Position numbers and translations under genes: made by a program. Below, one piece after another: positions 1-7,444 of a stretch of 64,000 nt of DNA (positions are counted from its first letter, which is position 1; each line of letters starts with the position of its first letter). This DNA comes from an uncultured Muribaculaceae bacterium (GTDB lineage: Bacteria; Bacteroidota; Bacteroidia; Bacteroidales; Muribaculaceae): positions 1 through 64,000 of the forward strand of contig CAJTSR010000010.1 of assembly GCA_910579035.1 (NCBI GenBank), read 5' to 3'. The notes under the pieces are model-generated. The model was not told where the DNA came from and did no database searches. It saw nothing but the letters and a program-made list of their open reading frames with translations.

Positions 1-566
1 ATTTGCCTCTCATCGGTCCATTGCATGAGCATCGTGATAATCTTGGTTGATTCACTCGGACTGTTGATGTCATATACAAAATCACGGATGCCGTCAATTA
101 TCACAAGCCCTATATCCGGCAGATTGTAGATTGCCTGTCGGGTAATCTCTATGCGTTCTTCGGGAGAATATTTGCGGAGAGCAAGAAATTCAAGACTCTC
201 ATGGTCTTTATCGGTAGGCATACCGCACATTCGGAGTATGCGTTTAATCACTTTCTGACAGTGATACGGGCTTTGCTCGGTATCGATATACAGCACTCTG
301 CGTTTGCCCTCCGGCAATGAAACGGAATATCTCAGCACAGTGCCGTTTGTCAATGCTGCGGCTACGATTGCCGACACATTGAATGTCTTTTTACTCTTGG
401 CTTTACCGATTGACGCACTGAAATTGCCCAATGTACCTATAACTGAGTCCTGTGCCTTGATTATTTCAGGTGACATCTCATAAATCTTGGTTACGCTCAG
501 CCGTGAGGCATGCCACATCTCTATGGCTGTCTCGGCTGAAATCTGCATTGTCTTACTCTCATTCAT
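1..566 (-). CDS. Partial RecA/RepA-like AAA ATPase of an integrative element
   Basis: The N-terminal 188 residues are present and the gene runs off the left edge. The start ATG (566-564) overlaps the stop of the upstream DUF3853 gene in an ATGA arrangement, so the two are probably translationally coupled. A phosphate-binding loop is visible as SIGKAKSKKTF near residue 51; it has lysine where the classical second Walker A glycine would be. A Walker B-like strand IGLVIIDGIRDF follows about 100 residues later. This pattern resembles the RecA/RepA-like ATPases found beside integrases in Bacteroidales mobile elements, probably used in element replication or mobilization. The family is recognised from fold motifs and neighbours only; the exact role is inferred. 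Confidence 0.7.
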   Translation of the reverse strand, partial: MNESKTMQISAETAIEMWHASRLSVTKIYEMSPEIIKAQDSVIGTLGNFSASIGKAKSKKTFNVSAIVAAALTNGTVLRYSVSLPEGKRRVLYIDTEQSPYHCQKVIKRILRMCGMPTDKDHESLEFLALRKYSPEERIEITRQAIYNLPDIGLVIIDGIRDFVYDINSPSESTKIITMLMQWTDERQ

Positions 567-877
567 TTGCGTCCCCCGGTTTTCTTGCCTGCCAGTTCAA
601 GAGCAAGCTCGGCATCCACGATTATTTTGCGACCTATCTGCTTGATTGCACGGTCAATTTTGCCACTTTTCTTTATGCGGTTGGCAGTCGGTATGCTGCA
701 TCCGAAGATAGAGGCAATGCCGGATAATCCGTACACATATTTAGTAGACGATGCGTCTATGGTGGTTATCACCTTAGGCTCGGTTTCGTTTTCGTGTCCC
801 GCATTTTTCGAGAGACATATGAATTCCTCGCCGGTCATCTGCCACAACGGTTTCTGTAATAAGTTTGCAATGTTCAT
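563..877 (-). CDS. DUF3853 family helix-turn-helix protein
   Basis: This 104-residue protein begins MNIANLLQKPLWQMTGEEF and carries a helix-turn-helix-like segment near residues 50-75 (YGLSGIASIFGCSIPTANRI), followed by a basic stretch. It matches the small DUF3853 proteins that sit between the integrase and the ATPase gene of Bacteroidales integrative elements, and is thought to act as an excisionase-like or regulatory DNA-binding factor. It lies between the integrase (1088-2479) and the partial ATPase, overlapping the latter by 4 bases. A TAATTTTG -7 box lies about 60 bases upstream. The family call is fairly secure; the function is inferred from position. Confidence 0.7.
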   Translation of the reverse strand: MNIANLLQKPLWQMTGEEFICLSKNAGHENETEPKVITTIDASSTKYVYGLSGIASIFGCSIPTANRIKKSGKIDRAIKQIGRKIIVDAELALELAGKKTGGRK

Positions 878-935
878 ACTTTATTTTCTTGTTACAGCCC
901 CGGTGCCGAGGCTTGGATTGGTTAAGTCGACGTTG

Positions 936-963
936 CAAAATTACTGCCGGGTATAAGTGGCAA
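936..963 (-). promoter_or_regulatory. Putative promoter of the DUF3853-ATPase pair
   Basis: On the minus strand TAATTTTG (943-936) matches the Bacteroidetes -7 consensus TAnnTTTG. A TTG (963-961) lies 17 bases upstream, slightly short of the usual 19-21. The sequence just downstream (GCAACGTCGA) recurs at the promoter of the five-gene operon near 7020-7028. Confidence 0.45.
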
Positions 964-1087
964 GGAGGTGGCATACTAAAATAAATGCTCACTATATATC
1001 ATTGATATTTAGTGAGTAATAAAAATACCACCCAAGAAATTTGAGTGGTATCGGTGGTAATCAGGTAATATCGTCTGTGATGATCGA

Positions 1088-2401
1088 CTATTGAAGCAAA
1101 TTATCAAATCTTGTCATGGCTGCCGCCTTGATATTGTCGGCAATGTCGATGTATGGCTTCATCGCCTTGTAATCGGAATGTCCCGTCCATTTCATGACAA
1201 CCTGCGGAGGTATTCCGAGGGCGAGGGCGTTGCAGATGAATGTGCGTCTGCCCGTATGAGAACCAAGCAGTGCGTACTTAGGTGTCACGATGTCGATACG
1301 TTCATTGCCTTTATAATAGGTTTCACGCACAGGCTCGTCTATTCCGGCAATCTGAGCAAGTTCTTTGAGATAAGTGTTGAATTTCTGATTTGTTATGATT
1401 GGAAGAACACGGTCATTCTTAAATTGTATATCGGCATATTTTTCAAGTATGGCTTTGGTCTGAGCATTCAGCTCGATGCTCAGGCTGTCGGCTGTTTTCA
1501 TAGTCGTTATCTCCATGTGGTCCGGCTTTATATCGCTTCGCTTGAGATTTGCGACATCGGAATAACGCAGCCCACTAAAACAAAGGAAAAGAAAAATATC
1601 CCTCACACGCTCAAGATACTGTTTGGATTGAGGAATTGACAAGGTGCGTATCCTTGTCAGTTCATCAGTAGTCAGGAATATGACTTTCTTCTGCGTATTC
1701 TTCATCTTTGGTTTGAAAGAGTCGAAAGCGAGATTGGAATGATAGCCTTTCTTTGCAGCCCATCGGAGATACCATTTCAAGAATGATATTTGCTTTCCGA
1801 CAGTGAGGTTTCTCAAATCTGCAACTTCCCGTAGGAAATCGACATAATCGTTTAATCCATCTTCCGAGAAAAAATCAAAAGACAGTTCAACATTATTATT
1901 GGCTTGAAAATCAATCAGATGATTTTTTACGGTCTTAAATTTTTGATGAGTTGCGTGTGTCCAATTGTTCAATCGACCATTTTCCTTGACAAATTCATCA
2001 TACAGTTCCCAAAATGAGGGCTTAGTATCAACGGTCTCAGTCGGTTCTTCTATCGGGGACGGAGCTTTTGTCCTATCGCTGAAAGCTGTTTTAATTTGCG
2101 CTGGAGTCGGCATGGTTTCAGTGACCTCAAACTCTTTGAAAATATTTTGTACTATGGTGTAGAGGTTGAGCAAATCCGCATTAATCTCTGCCGAACTTTG
2201 TTTAAGTTTGTTGGCACATCCATTCTTTACACGCTGCTTATCAGCATCCCATTTGGCAACGTCAATACGGTAGCCAGTAGAAAAGTCTATGCGTTTGCCA
2301 CTGAAGATGACACGCATACGGATTGGGACATTCTCAACGATTGTCACACCGTCTTTCTTTCTACATTCGGGAGAGAAAATGATATTTCGTTTGATATTCA
2401 T
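1088..2401 (-). CDS. Tyrosine site-specific integrase
   Basis: A phage-integrase-family recombinase that would catalyse integration and excision of the element at the window's left edge. The N-terminal arm and SAM-like core-binding domain precede the catalytic domain. Visible active-site motifs are SGLRYSDV (first Arg), SHTGRRTF (HxxR), WTGHSDYKAMKPYIDI (His box and the Tyr nucleophile). The reading frame is open back to 2479, but family members begin near MNIKRNIIF, so ATG at 2401 is preferred, giving 437 residues. It lies directly inside a tmRNA-3'-end-like attachment sequence and reads away from it, as expected for an element extending leftward. Confidence 0.9.
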   Translation of the reverse strand: MNIKRNIIFSPECRKKDGVTIVENVPIRMRVIFSGKRIDFSTGYRIDVAKWDADKQRVKNGCANKLKQSSAEINADLLNLYTIVQNIFKEFEVTETMPTPAQIKTAFSDRTKAPSPIEEPTETVDTKPSFWELYDEFVKENGRLNNWTHATHQKFKTVKNHLIDFQANNNVELSFDFFSEDGLNDYVDFLREVADLRNLTVGKQISFLKWYLRWAAKKGYHSNLAFDSFKPKMKNTQKKVIFLTTDELTRIRTLSIPQSKQYLERVRDIFLFLCFSGLRYSDVANLKRSDIKPDHMEITTMKTADSLSIELNAQTKAILEKYADIQFKNDRVLPIITNQKFNTYLKELAQIAGIDEPVRETYYKGNERIDIVTPKYALLGSHTGRRTFICNALALGIPPQVVMKWTGHSDYKAMKPYIDIADNIKAAAMTRFDNLLQ

Positions 2402-2556
2402 GTTTGGGTGTGCTTGATTTTTACACCCAAAATTACACCCAATTTTTGATATATGCAAATGCCATCCTTGAAATCGCATTTTAATTACCTATTGTATTAA
2501 CCTATTAATCAATAGTAATTTGATAAATAATGAACATCTGTGATTATATAGGTTAA

Positions 2557-2576
2557 AGAGCCTCCAGCTCCACCCC
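2557..2576 (+). other. ssrA: Putative attachment site: tmRNA/tRNA 3'-end-like fragment
   Basis: The plus strand reads CCTCCAGCTCCACCCC. CAGCTCC would pair with the GGGGCTG that opens bacterial tmRNA and is followed by A-CC, as at a tmRNA 3' end. No complete tmRNA is in the window. The fragment sits between an integrase and a plus-strand intrinsic terminator. This is the arrangement left when an element inserts in the 3' end of an RNA gene and separates it from its original terminator. The identity of the RNA gene is inferred from few bases. Confidence 0.45.
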
Positions 2577-2580
2577 TACA

Positions 2581-2619
2581 AGTTCCAACCGTCTTATATT
2601 AAAGGTTGGAACTTTTTTT
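2581..2619 (+). terminator. Intrinsic terminator, plus strand
   Basis: A perfect 10-bp stem, AGTTCCAACC (2581-2590) with GGTTGGAACT (2604-2613), is followed by seven T residues on the plus strand only. No plus-strand protein gene lies upstream in the window, so it most likely belonged to the RNA gene whose 3'-end fragment is immediately to the left. Confidence 0.75.
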
Positions 2620-3406
2620 AATTGACAGATTTTTCGTGTGTTCCTTTTGAGTTATTATTGTCGGAGAGTTTATTGATTGCGGTGTGGTAACTTTCGTGCA
2701 ATTCTGTTTTTAATTCGTCCGGGATTGTGAAACGAGGCCTAAAAACATCTGTTGTATATGGCCATAAGGTACCATATTCTTGTTCGGAATCATAAGCGAC
2801 ATAATAGCAATCATCGGACGCGTTGAGCCAATAATTATCCTCAGCAAATTCTTCGCCAATTCCCTCTCGTTTACAAATATCTATTACTTTCTGATATTCC
2901 TTCCAGCAGCTTTCAATATCGTTGCATAGAGATACGATTATGGCGAGTCTTACTTCCATATTATCTATGTCATGCACCTCTACTATATCTCCCGGCTTGA
3001 ATTTTATGGAATCTTTCGGGCGCCCCCAGAAGTGACCTTCCCTTTTATCCAGATCTTCTGTCAGCGAAGAGCATACAGACTGTTCTATAAGAGCGCCTTT
3101 GCTATCAAACACCCATTCCCGTTTACAGCAAGTATAGATTACGTCCTTACCGAATGGTAATTCATAGATATGTATGCAATAAACAGGGCTCTCCTCATAT
3201 TTTGAGATTTCCCCGGACAGAATAAATCCGTGGGCCTCATCAAAAGTGGGCAATATAAAGCTTTCTCTTTTACGCACCCCATATCTGGGATAGTAATCTA
3301 CCCCATCTTCCGGTTCTACTATTCTAAAAACGTCAATGCGATAGACAGACCGCTCTTCTGAGAATGGCGGATTCAGCGCCAGTCCCTTGAATTCTTCAAA
3401 GGTCAT
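2618..3406 (-). CDS. Unknown protein, shorter member of a paralogous pair
   Basis: 262 residues, no family recognised. The N-terminus (MTFEEFKGLALNPP, then SVYRIDVF) aligns with that of the next gene upstream (MTYDEFKYLAENP, then SVFRVDTY). The similarity continues through EQSVCS near residue 108, a KPGDIVEV segment near 138 that suggests a small SH3-like beta-barrel, a conserved D-x-x-x-x-CW, and an F-x-P-R-F-x-I motif before the end. The protein is acidic and rich in aromatic residues, with no signal peptide or membrane segment. It is the last gene of a five-gene minus-strand operon and ends beside the element's attachment region. Probably a duplication product of its neighbour that lacks the neighbour's C-terminal extension. 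Confidence 0.75.
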   Translation of the reverse strand: MTFEEFKGLALNPPFSEERSVYRIDVFRIVEPEDGVDYYPRYGVRKRESFILPTFDEAHGFILSGEISKYEESPVYCIHIYELPFGKDVIYTCCKREWVFDSKGALIEQSVCSSLTEDLDKREGHFWGRPKDSIKFKPGDIVEVHDIDNMEVRLAIIVSLCNDIESCWKEYQKVIDICKREGIGEEFAEDNYWLNASDDCYYVAYDSEQEYGTLWPYTTDVFRPRFTIPDELKTELHESYHTAINKLSDNNNSKGTHEKSVN

Positions 3407-3454
3407 CTTTTATAATATCAGTAAATCTGTTATTGGTCGAAATACTCAATTGGT

Positions 3455-4591
3455 TTATTTGTATGCTATTATTTCAAGACGATATTCCATTGCTCCAGAA
3501 CGTGCTTTGGCACCTCTCTTTACTCTATTCATTTTGCCAAGATTGGGATATTCCTGTTTAAGCTTTTTCCACCATTTAGATTGATCGGGCCACCGAAATT
3601 TTATATTCTTAATATCGGAATCAATGAAATTTATGATGAATCCCGTAAAATACTCAAATATATCCGGTCTAAGTTCGAGAAGCATCGCAGTCAAAGCATC
3701 AAGCGGGTTGCTTGTCGAACACCCCACTGCTATGGACGCATCGAAATACTCCTTGGCTGTATAGAACGGCAAGAAATCCGCTGGCTCTAAAGACGGCCCC
3801 GCCGGATGATATTGCTTGTCGATTGCTGCTACCCTACAAACTATCATATCTTTTTCGCTGCCGTTTTCTCGCCAATAAGAAGACCGCAGAACTGAGCCAT
3901 CTTGAGAATATACGATAAGTTCCTGTTTCCTTTCATCAGAAATATGGAAGCGCGGTTTGAATACAAATATAGGATGTGCCTCGTCGCTCCACATTTTATA
4001 CTTAGGCTCGTCAACGTAACGGTAATAATCATCAATCCATTCCAAATAAAATCCATTTGGAAGTTTGTTCGACAGTCCCCAACAGTCATCAATTGATTTC
4101 GGGACATCAGTTATCAACGCTGTTCTAACAGCAGCGGAAGAATCATCACCACAGAGGCTCAGGATTTCCACAAAATCACCGATTTTGTGTTTTGCCATTG
4201 ATTGTCTTCGTCCTCTAAACGCTTCTGTGTCGGGGCTGTCGACCAAATTGTATGAGCAGACCGATTGTTCCGTAAGATTCCCGCATTCATCATATACTCG
4301 GACAGATACGTATTTCTCCATTCGCATATCAATCCCGATAGGCATCTCATAGGCGAAATGACAGTATATATTTATTCCCCTCCCCAAAAGCTCCGATTTA
4401 ATTCCATAAAAAGAAGATTCGACATCATCTATGGATAGATGTAATGACGAATGCCCGAGCATGAGGTAATACGGCTCTTCTGTACCAATCTGTTCTTCAG
4501 GATAATAGCAGTATGTATCGACCCGAAAAACGGATTGTCCATCATACTGCGTAGGATTTTCTGCTAAATATTTAAATTCGTCGTACGTCAT
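3455..4591 (-). CDS. Unknown protein, longer member of a paralogous pair
   Basis: 378 residues, no family recognised. Residues 1-240 are paralogous to the downstream 262-residue protein (shared starts, EQSVCS, a KIGDFVEIL barrel-like segment, D-x-CW, FKPRFHIS). It then adds a unique C-terminal region of about 140 residues, containing a hydrophobic stretch DIFEYFTGFIINFIDS and a basic tail (KMNRVKRGAKARSG). No signal peptide or clear transmembrane helix is seen. It is 48 bases from the next gene and 31 from the FtsZ-like gene upstream, so it is cotranscribed. The duplication inside one operon suggests two subunits or two specificities of one apparatus; this is inference. Confidence 0.75.
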   Translation of the reverse strand: MTYDEFKYLAENPTQYDGQSVFRVDTYCYYPEEQIGTEEPYYLMLGHSSLHLSIDDVESSFYGIKSELLGRGINIYCHFAYEMPIGIDMRMEKYVSVRVYDECGNLTEQSVCSYNLVDSPDTEAFRGRRQSMAKHKIGDFVEILSLCGDDSSAAVRTALITDVPKSIDDCWGLSNKLPNGFYLEWIDDYYRYVDEPKYKMWSDEAHPIFVFKPRFHISDERKQELIVYSQDGSVLRSSYWRENGSEKDMIVCRVAAIDKQYHPAGPSLEPADFLPFYTAKEYFDASIAVGCSTSNPLDALTAMLLELRPDIFEYFTGFIINFIDSDIKNIKFRWPDQSKWWKKLKQEYPNLGKMNRVKRGAKARSGAMEYRLEIIAYK

Positions 4592-4622
4592 AACTGTATT
4601 ATTATGACAGCTAGAGGCTCAA

Positions 4623-5042
4623 CTATTTGCCCGAAATGATTAACGTTATTTTTGCTTGCTGAGTTGTCAGTGATTCATCAATAGCAAATCCACAGCAAAT
4701 ATTAATATTTGTGGATAGTTTGCTGATTACCTTTACTATAGAATCGCACTCTTTTATGGTTGCCATATCTCTACGGAGCCAGACCTGTATCAGTATATTG
4801 TAGATATCGTCGGTTTTCAACGGGATTTCTTTCAATGCAATCTTAAATGCATTGACAATACATTCAGTCCCTTCCGCAACTCCCGTTGACACGTAGTTCA
4901 CTTTTTCTTTAGATAGAGCAGTCCTGACATCATCAACCTCAATATTGATAAACCCACACGTATTGATAACCTTGTCAATCTCGACAGTATCGCCGATTAT
5001 GCGGTATTCTTCATAAGGGAATTTGTAAGGTTCTATTATCAT
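4623..5042 (-). CDS. Stand-alone FtsZ C-terminal-domain-like protein
   Basis: 139 residues resembling only the C-terminal (activation) domain of FtsZ. GFINIEVDDVRT (residues 30-41) matches the FtsZ T7 loop 'NvDfADVrT': N33 and D38 occupy the positions of E. coli N207 and D212, with E35 in place of D209. This is followed by STGVAEGTE (like GTGxAxGE), then NAFKIALKEIPL, and a final strand KITLIISGK like FtsZ 'ritViATG'. The GTP-binding N-terminal half and its GGGTGTG signature are absent, and the start codon allows no room for them. It sits in the middle of an operon of unknown genes. A bare C-terminal domain could bind the nucleotide face of host FtsZ and cap filaments; that function is inferred. 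Confidence 0.75.
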   Translation of the reverse strand: MIIEPYKFPYEEYRIIGDTVEIDKVINTCGFINIEVDDVRTALSKEKVNYVSTGVAEGTECIVNAFKIALKEIPLKTDDIYNILIQVWLRRDMATIKECDSIVKVISKLSTNINICCGFAIDESLTTQQAKITLIISGK

Positions 5043-5092
5043 ACTTCAAGTCTTTTATAGTGTTTATCGCGTTGGTTTAGACTGTTCTTGAA

Positions 5093-6025
5093 TTACAAGC
5101 TCTGCAGGTATGTATCTTTTTCGAATAATAGATATCTCCAGCCTAATTCACATATCCGGAAATCGTAGATAGCTTTAACCACGTTGACAGATACGCGTAC
5201 TTTTATGTGAGGATAATTTTCCTTAAAATGGGCCAGAACGTCTATAATATAGGATATGGCGTGCTTTTCTGCCCACTCAGGTATATCCATTATTATGTCT
5301 ACGTAATCCGAAGCCTCTGGTTCCATATCATTGAGAGCTTCTTGGATGGAATCCCTTAAGACCTTTTCTATATTGATATGCCTGAAATCGACACTGTCGC
5401 CAGAGTTACTAAATAAATCGTCTGGATCATCATAGAAAGAAAACGGATTATAGTACAATACTTCACACCAGTCTGCGTAGCGCCCGTCTGAGGGGCATCC
5501 GTTTGCCTTGACTTTATTCCGCAAGTAAGTCATCTGTGCGTTATGATAGTCTGCCGGGTAAGAAAATGGGAAGTACTGGCGCACACACTTTTGGTCATCG
5601 TTGACAAAACCCTCAATCACGGATTGTAGGTAATGATTTTCACCCATGAGAATCCAAAGACTCTTGTCCAAATGTAAAGACTTTACTCGCGGAGCTCTTT
5701 TGCAAGAAAAGACAACTCTATCAGGATACTCCCTATCGTCAGGCAGGAAGATTTGACGAGCTGCTTTTGCTTCTAATAATAGCTCTTTTTCTTCTTCCAA
5801 TTCTTCATCTGTTAAGTATTGATCGAGATCTTCGTCGAAATCATAATCAAACCCATCACAAAGTGCATTGTCGATATTTTGGGACTCCAATGTTTCTGCC
5901 TGCTCTTTTAGTTTGCGTTCTCTATAATTTCGTTCACGCTCTATGTCTGCGCCGGAGGGATATTCGTCTATGTCCACGATATTGTCGATTTTTGCAAGGA
6001 GGGTGCGGGAACACCCTCCTTGCAA
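5093..6025 (-). CDS. Unknown acidic protein
   Basis: Up to 310 residues, family not recognised. The N-terminal 80 residues are highly charged and probably coiled (ERERNYRERKLKEQAET, then a D/E-rich stretch around residues 55-80). A mixed alpha/beta region follows, with VVFSCKRAP, LWILMGENHYLQS, and a C-terminal part VRVSVNVVKAIYDFRICEL. The longest frame opens with TTG at 6025, but that codon lies in a perfect 14-bp hairpin; the GTG at 5977 (MDIDEYPSGA) is an attractive alternative start. It follows the tandem core-binding protein by 7 bases and precedes the FtsZ-like gene by 50. No catalytic motif could be assigned. Confidence 0.7.
   Translation of the reverse strand: MQGGCSRTLLAKIDNIVDIDEYPSGADIERERNYRERKLKEQAETLESQNIDNALCDGFDYDFDEDLDQYLTDEELEEEKELLLEAKAARQIFLPDDREYPDRVVFSCKRAPRVKSLHLDKSLWILMGENHYLQSVIEGFVNDDQKCVRQYFPFSYPADYHNAQMTYLRNKVKANGCPSDGRYADWCEVLYYNPFSFYDDPDDLFSNSGDSVDFRHINIEKVLRDSIQEALNDMEPEASDYVDIIMDIPEWAEKHAISYIIDVLAHFKENYPHIKVRVSVNVVKAIYDFRICELGWRYLLFEKDTYLQSL
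5992..6025. repeat. Perfect 14-bp hairpin mimicking SD/anti-SD
   Basis: TTGCAAGGAGGGTG (5992-6005) and CACCCTCCTTGCAA (6012-6025) form a perfect inverted repeat with a 6-base loop. One arm resembles a Shine-Dalgarno sequence and the other the 16S anti-SD, each with one extra base. It lies at the junction of two genes of the five-gene operon and overlaps the apparent start of the second. There is no T-run on the coding strand, so it does not look like a terminator. Confidence 0.8.
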
Positions 6026-6032
6026 GACTGAA

Positions 6033-6848
6033 TTATTCTGTTATGATCAGATGTCTGATGAATTCGGTATATTTACGGAGGGCTGCACGGCAATTCAAGA
6101 ACGACTCGCGCGGCATCTCTGTTTCGTTGTAACTGTCGATACGTCTGGAGAGCAATTTGTCCATTGCAGAGAACATCTCGTTGATTTTATCTTCGTTCTT
6201 CGTTTTTACATACTGAGGCAAGAAGTCATGGAGAAGATCATATCCTGTTTTGCAGAAGAGCTTGCGGTTTACGCTCTTTATTCCGCTTATATACGAATCC
6301 ATCGTCGTTTCTGACAAGCCATTGTCTATACCCCATAGGGAGAAACGGGTTTCAAGGAACAGATTGGCGGCTTTGAGGCGGGACGCTTCAATCTTTTCAG
6401 CAAGCACTTTCTTGTCGCCCTCGACTTTTTCAATCTGCTCATCATGGAATTTGATGAATTTGCGGAAAGTGCTTATCCAGTTACCGATTTCCTTACCTGA
6501 TTCTCCGTATTCCTCTTTGCCCTCTTTTTCTGCCTGGCTTTTTTCATCAAGCAACAAACTTTCATATTCCTTGCAGAGAGCTTTTGCGGTTTGAAAGTCG
6601 GCTGCGTTCCATGCTTTTTTGAGGAGTGTCCAGAAGTCGTGGCTAAGATCTAAGATCCAGCTGTCTGCTTTATGCAACCAACGCATATAGTTTACCACGG
6701 AAGCTTCTGAGAGTTCTTTAGATTCTTTGAGCCATTCTTCAAACTCATTGCCAAAGAGAGGTACTTCTACGCCATCTCTTTCGCGCATTATCTCTCTATC
6801 AACTTCGTGCGCTATAGTAATTACATAATCGGCATATCCTTTGCTCAT
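6033..6848 (-). CDS. Protein with two integrase-like SAM core-binding units, no catalytic domain
   Basis: 271 residues, first gene of the operon. Two segments resemble the SAM-like core-binding domain of tyrosine recombinases. The first has FEEWLKESKELSEASVVNYM (36-55) and a matching ISTFRKFIKF at 125-134. The second has GLSETTMDSYISGIKSVNRK (177-196) and a matching AALRKYTEFIRHL near the C-terminus. The recombinase catalytic domain (R...HxxR...Y) is absent. A charged coiled segment (about 90-160) joins the halves. Such units bind DNA in integrases, so a DNA-binding or scaffolding role is plausible but inferred. No membrane or signal segment is seen. Confidence 0.7.
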   Translation of the reverse strand: MSKGYADYVITIAHEVDREIMRERDGVEVPLFGNEFEEWLKESKELSEASVVNYMRWLHKADSWILDLSHDFWTLLKKAWNAADFQTAKALCKEYESLLLDEKSQAEKEGKEEYGESGKEIGNWISTFRKFIKFHDEQIEKVEGDKKVLAEKIEASRLKAANLFLETRFSLWGIDNGLSETTMDSYISGIKSVNRKLFCKTGYDLLHDFLPQYVKTKNEDKINEMFSAMDKLLSRRIDSYNETEMPRESFLNCRAALRKYTEFIRHLIITE

Positions 6849-6905
6849 TGATGCTAATATTCTTTAATCCAGAGGGCTCAACGATGGATTAGGTTATTGT
6901 AATCT

Positions 6906-6983
6906 GACTTTCGTACTACCCGAAAGCGTAAGAGCCGCTTCTTCATCCCATTATCATAAGCAAGGATCAATAAGACGCTTTCG
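6906..6983 (-). promoter_or_regulatory. Structured 5' leader with mutually exclusive stems
   Basis: Between the operon promoter and its first start codon there is a leader of about 170 bases. CGAAAGCGT (6921-6929) and ACGCTTTCG (6975-6983) are perfectly complementary. CTTTCG (6908-6913) can instead pair with CGAAAG (6921-6926) in a short hairpin. The two structures share the same central arm and cannot coexist. No known riboswitch class was recognised. Confidence 0.4.
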
Positions 6984-7026
6984 TGTTACGATTATATCGG
7001 TCCTTAGGTGCTTGGACTCGACGCTG

Positions 7027-7057
7027 CAAAATTATTAAATTCTTTATACGTTCCAAA
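7027..7057 (-). promoter_or_regulatory. Consensus promoter of the five-gene operon
   Basis: On the minus strand TTTG (7057-7054), 19 bases, then TAATTTTG (7034-7027). This is an exact match to the Bacteroidetes sigma-ABfr consensus. Transcription would start near 7021 and leave a leader of about 170 bases before the ATG at 6848. Confidence 0.75.
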
Positions 7058-7382
7058 ACTTTTTCCATGACGGTCTTGGCCTAAACCGCTAAATGCCAAC
7101 CTCTGCATATGCGCATTCGGCAGATATGTTCAAACCTCGTTTCTTTTTTTTGATGCGTTTTTAAACGTAACTTCCTGATATCAGTATTAAGCAAAATAGA
7201 ATTCTTTCACAACCGTTTTTCAGGAAATGATGGATTGAAGAGTGAAGAATGGCCAAACCCAACAAATGTTAAACAAGGTTAATGTATTATATGGCTTTTC
7301 TTATCACCAGAAAATTGTATTCGGGTCAGCTTGATGGCTTGTTTGGCCGGAAGATGCTTTTTTGCTTTTTTGTAGAGATTGT

Positions 7383-7413
7383 TTTGCAGGAAATGATTTT
7401 TTGATTAATTTTG
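7383..7413 (+). promoter_or_regulatory. Consensus promoter of the met operon
   Basis: TTTG (7383-7386), 19 bases, TAATTTTG (7406-7413): an exact match to TTTG-N19-TAnnTTTG. The transcript would begin near 7419, about 25 bases before the leader-peptide ATG. The stretch 7058-7382 to its left holds no gene that could be supported. Confidence 0.8.
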
Positions 7414-7444
7414 CTGCCGTAATCAGTTTTTCGGCATAAATAGT

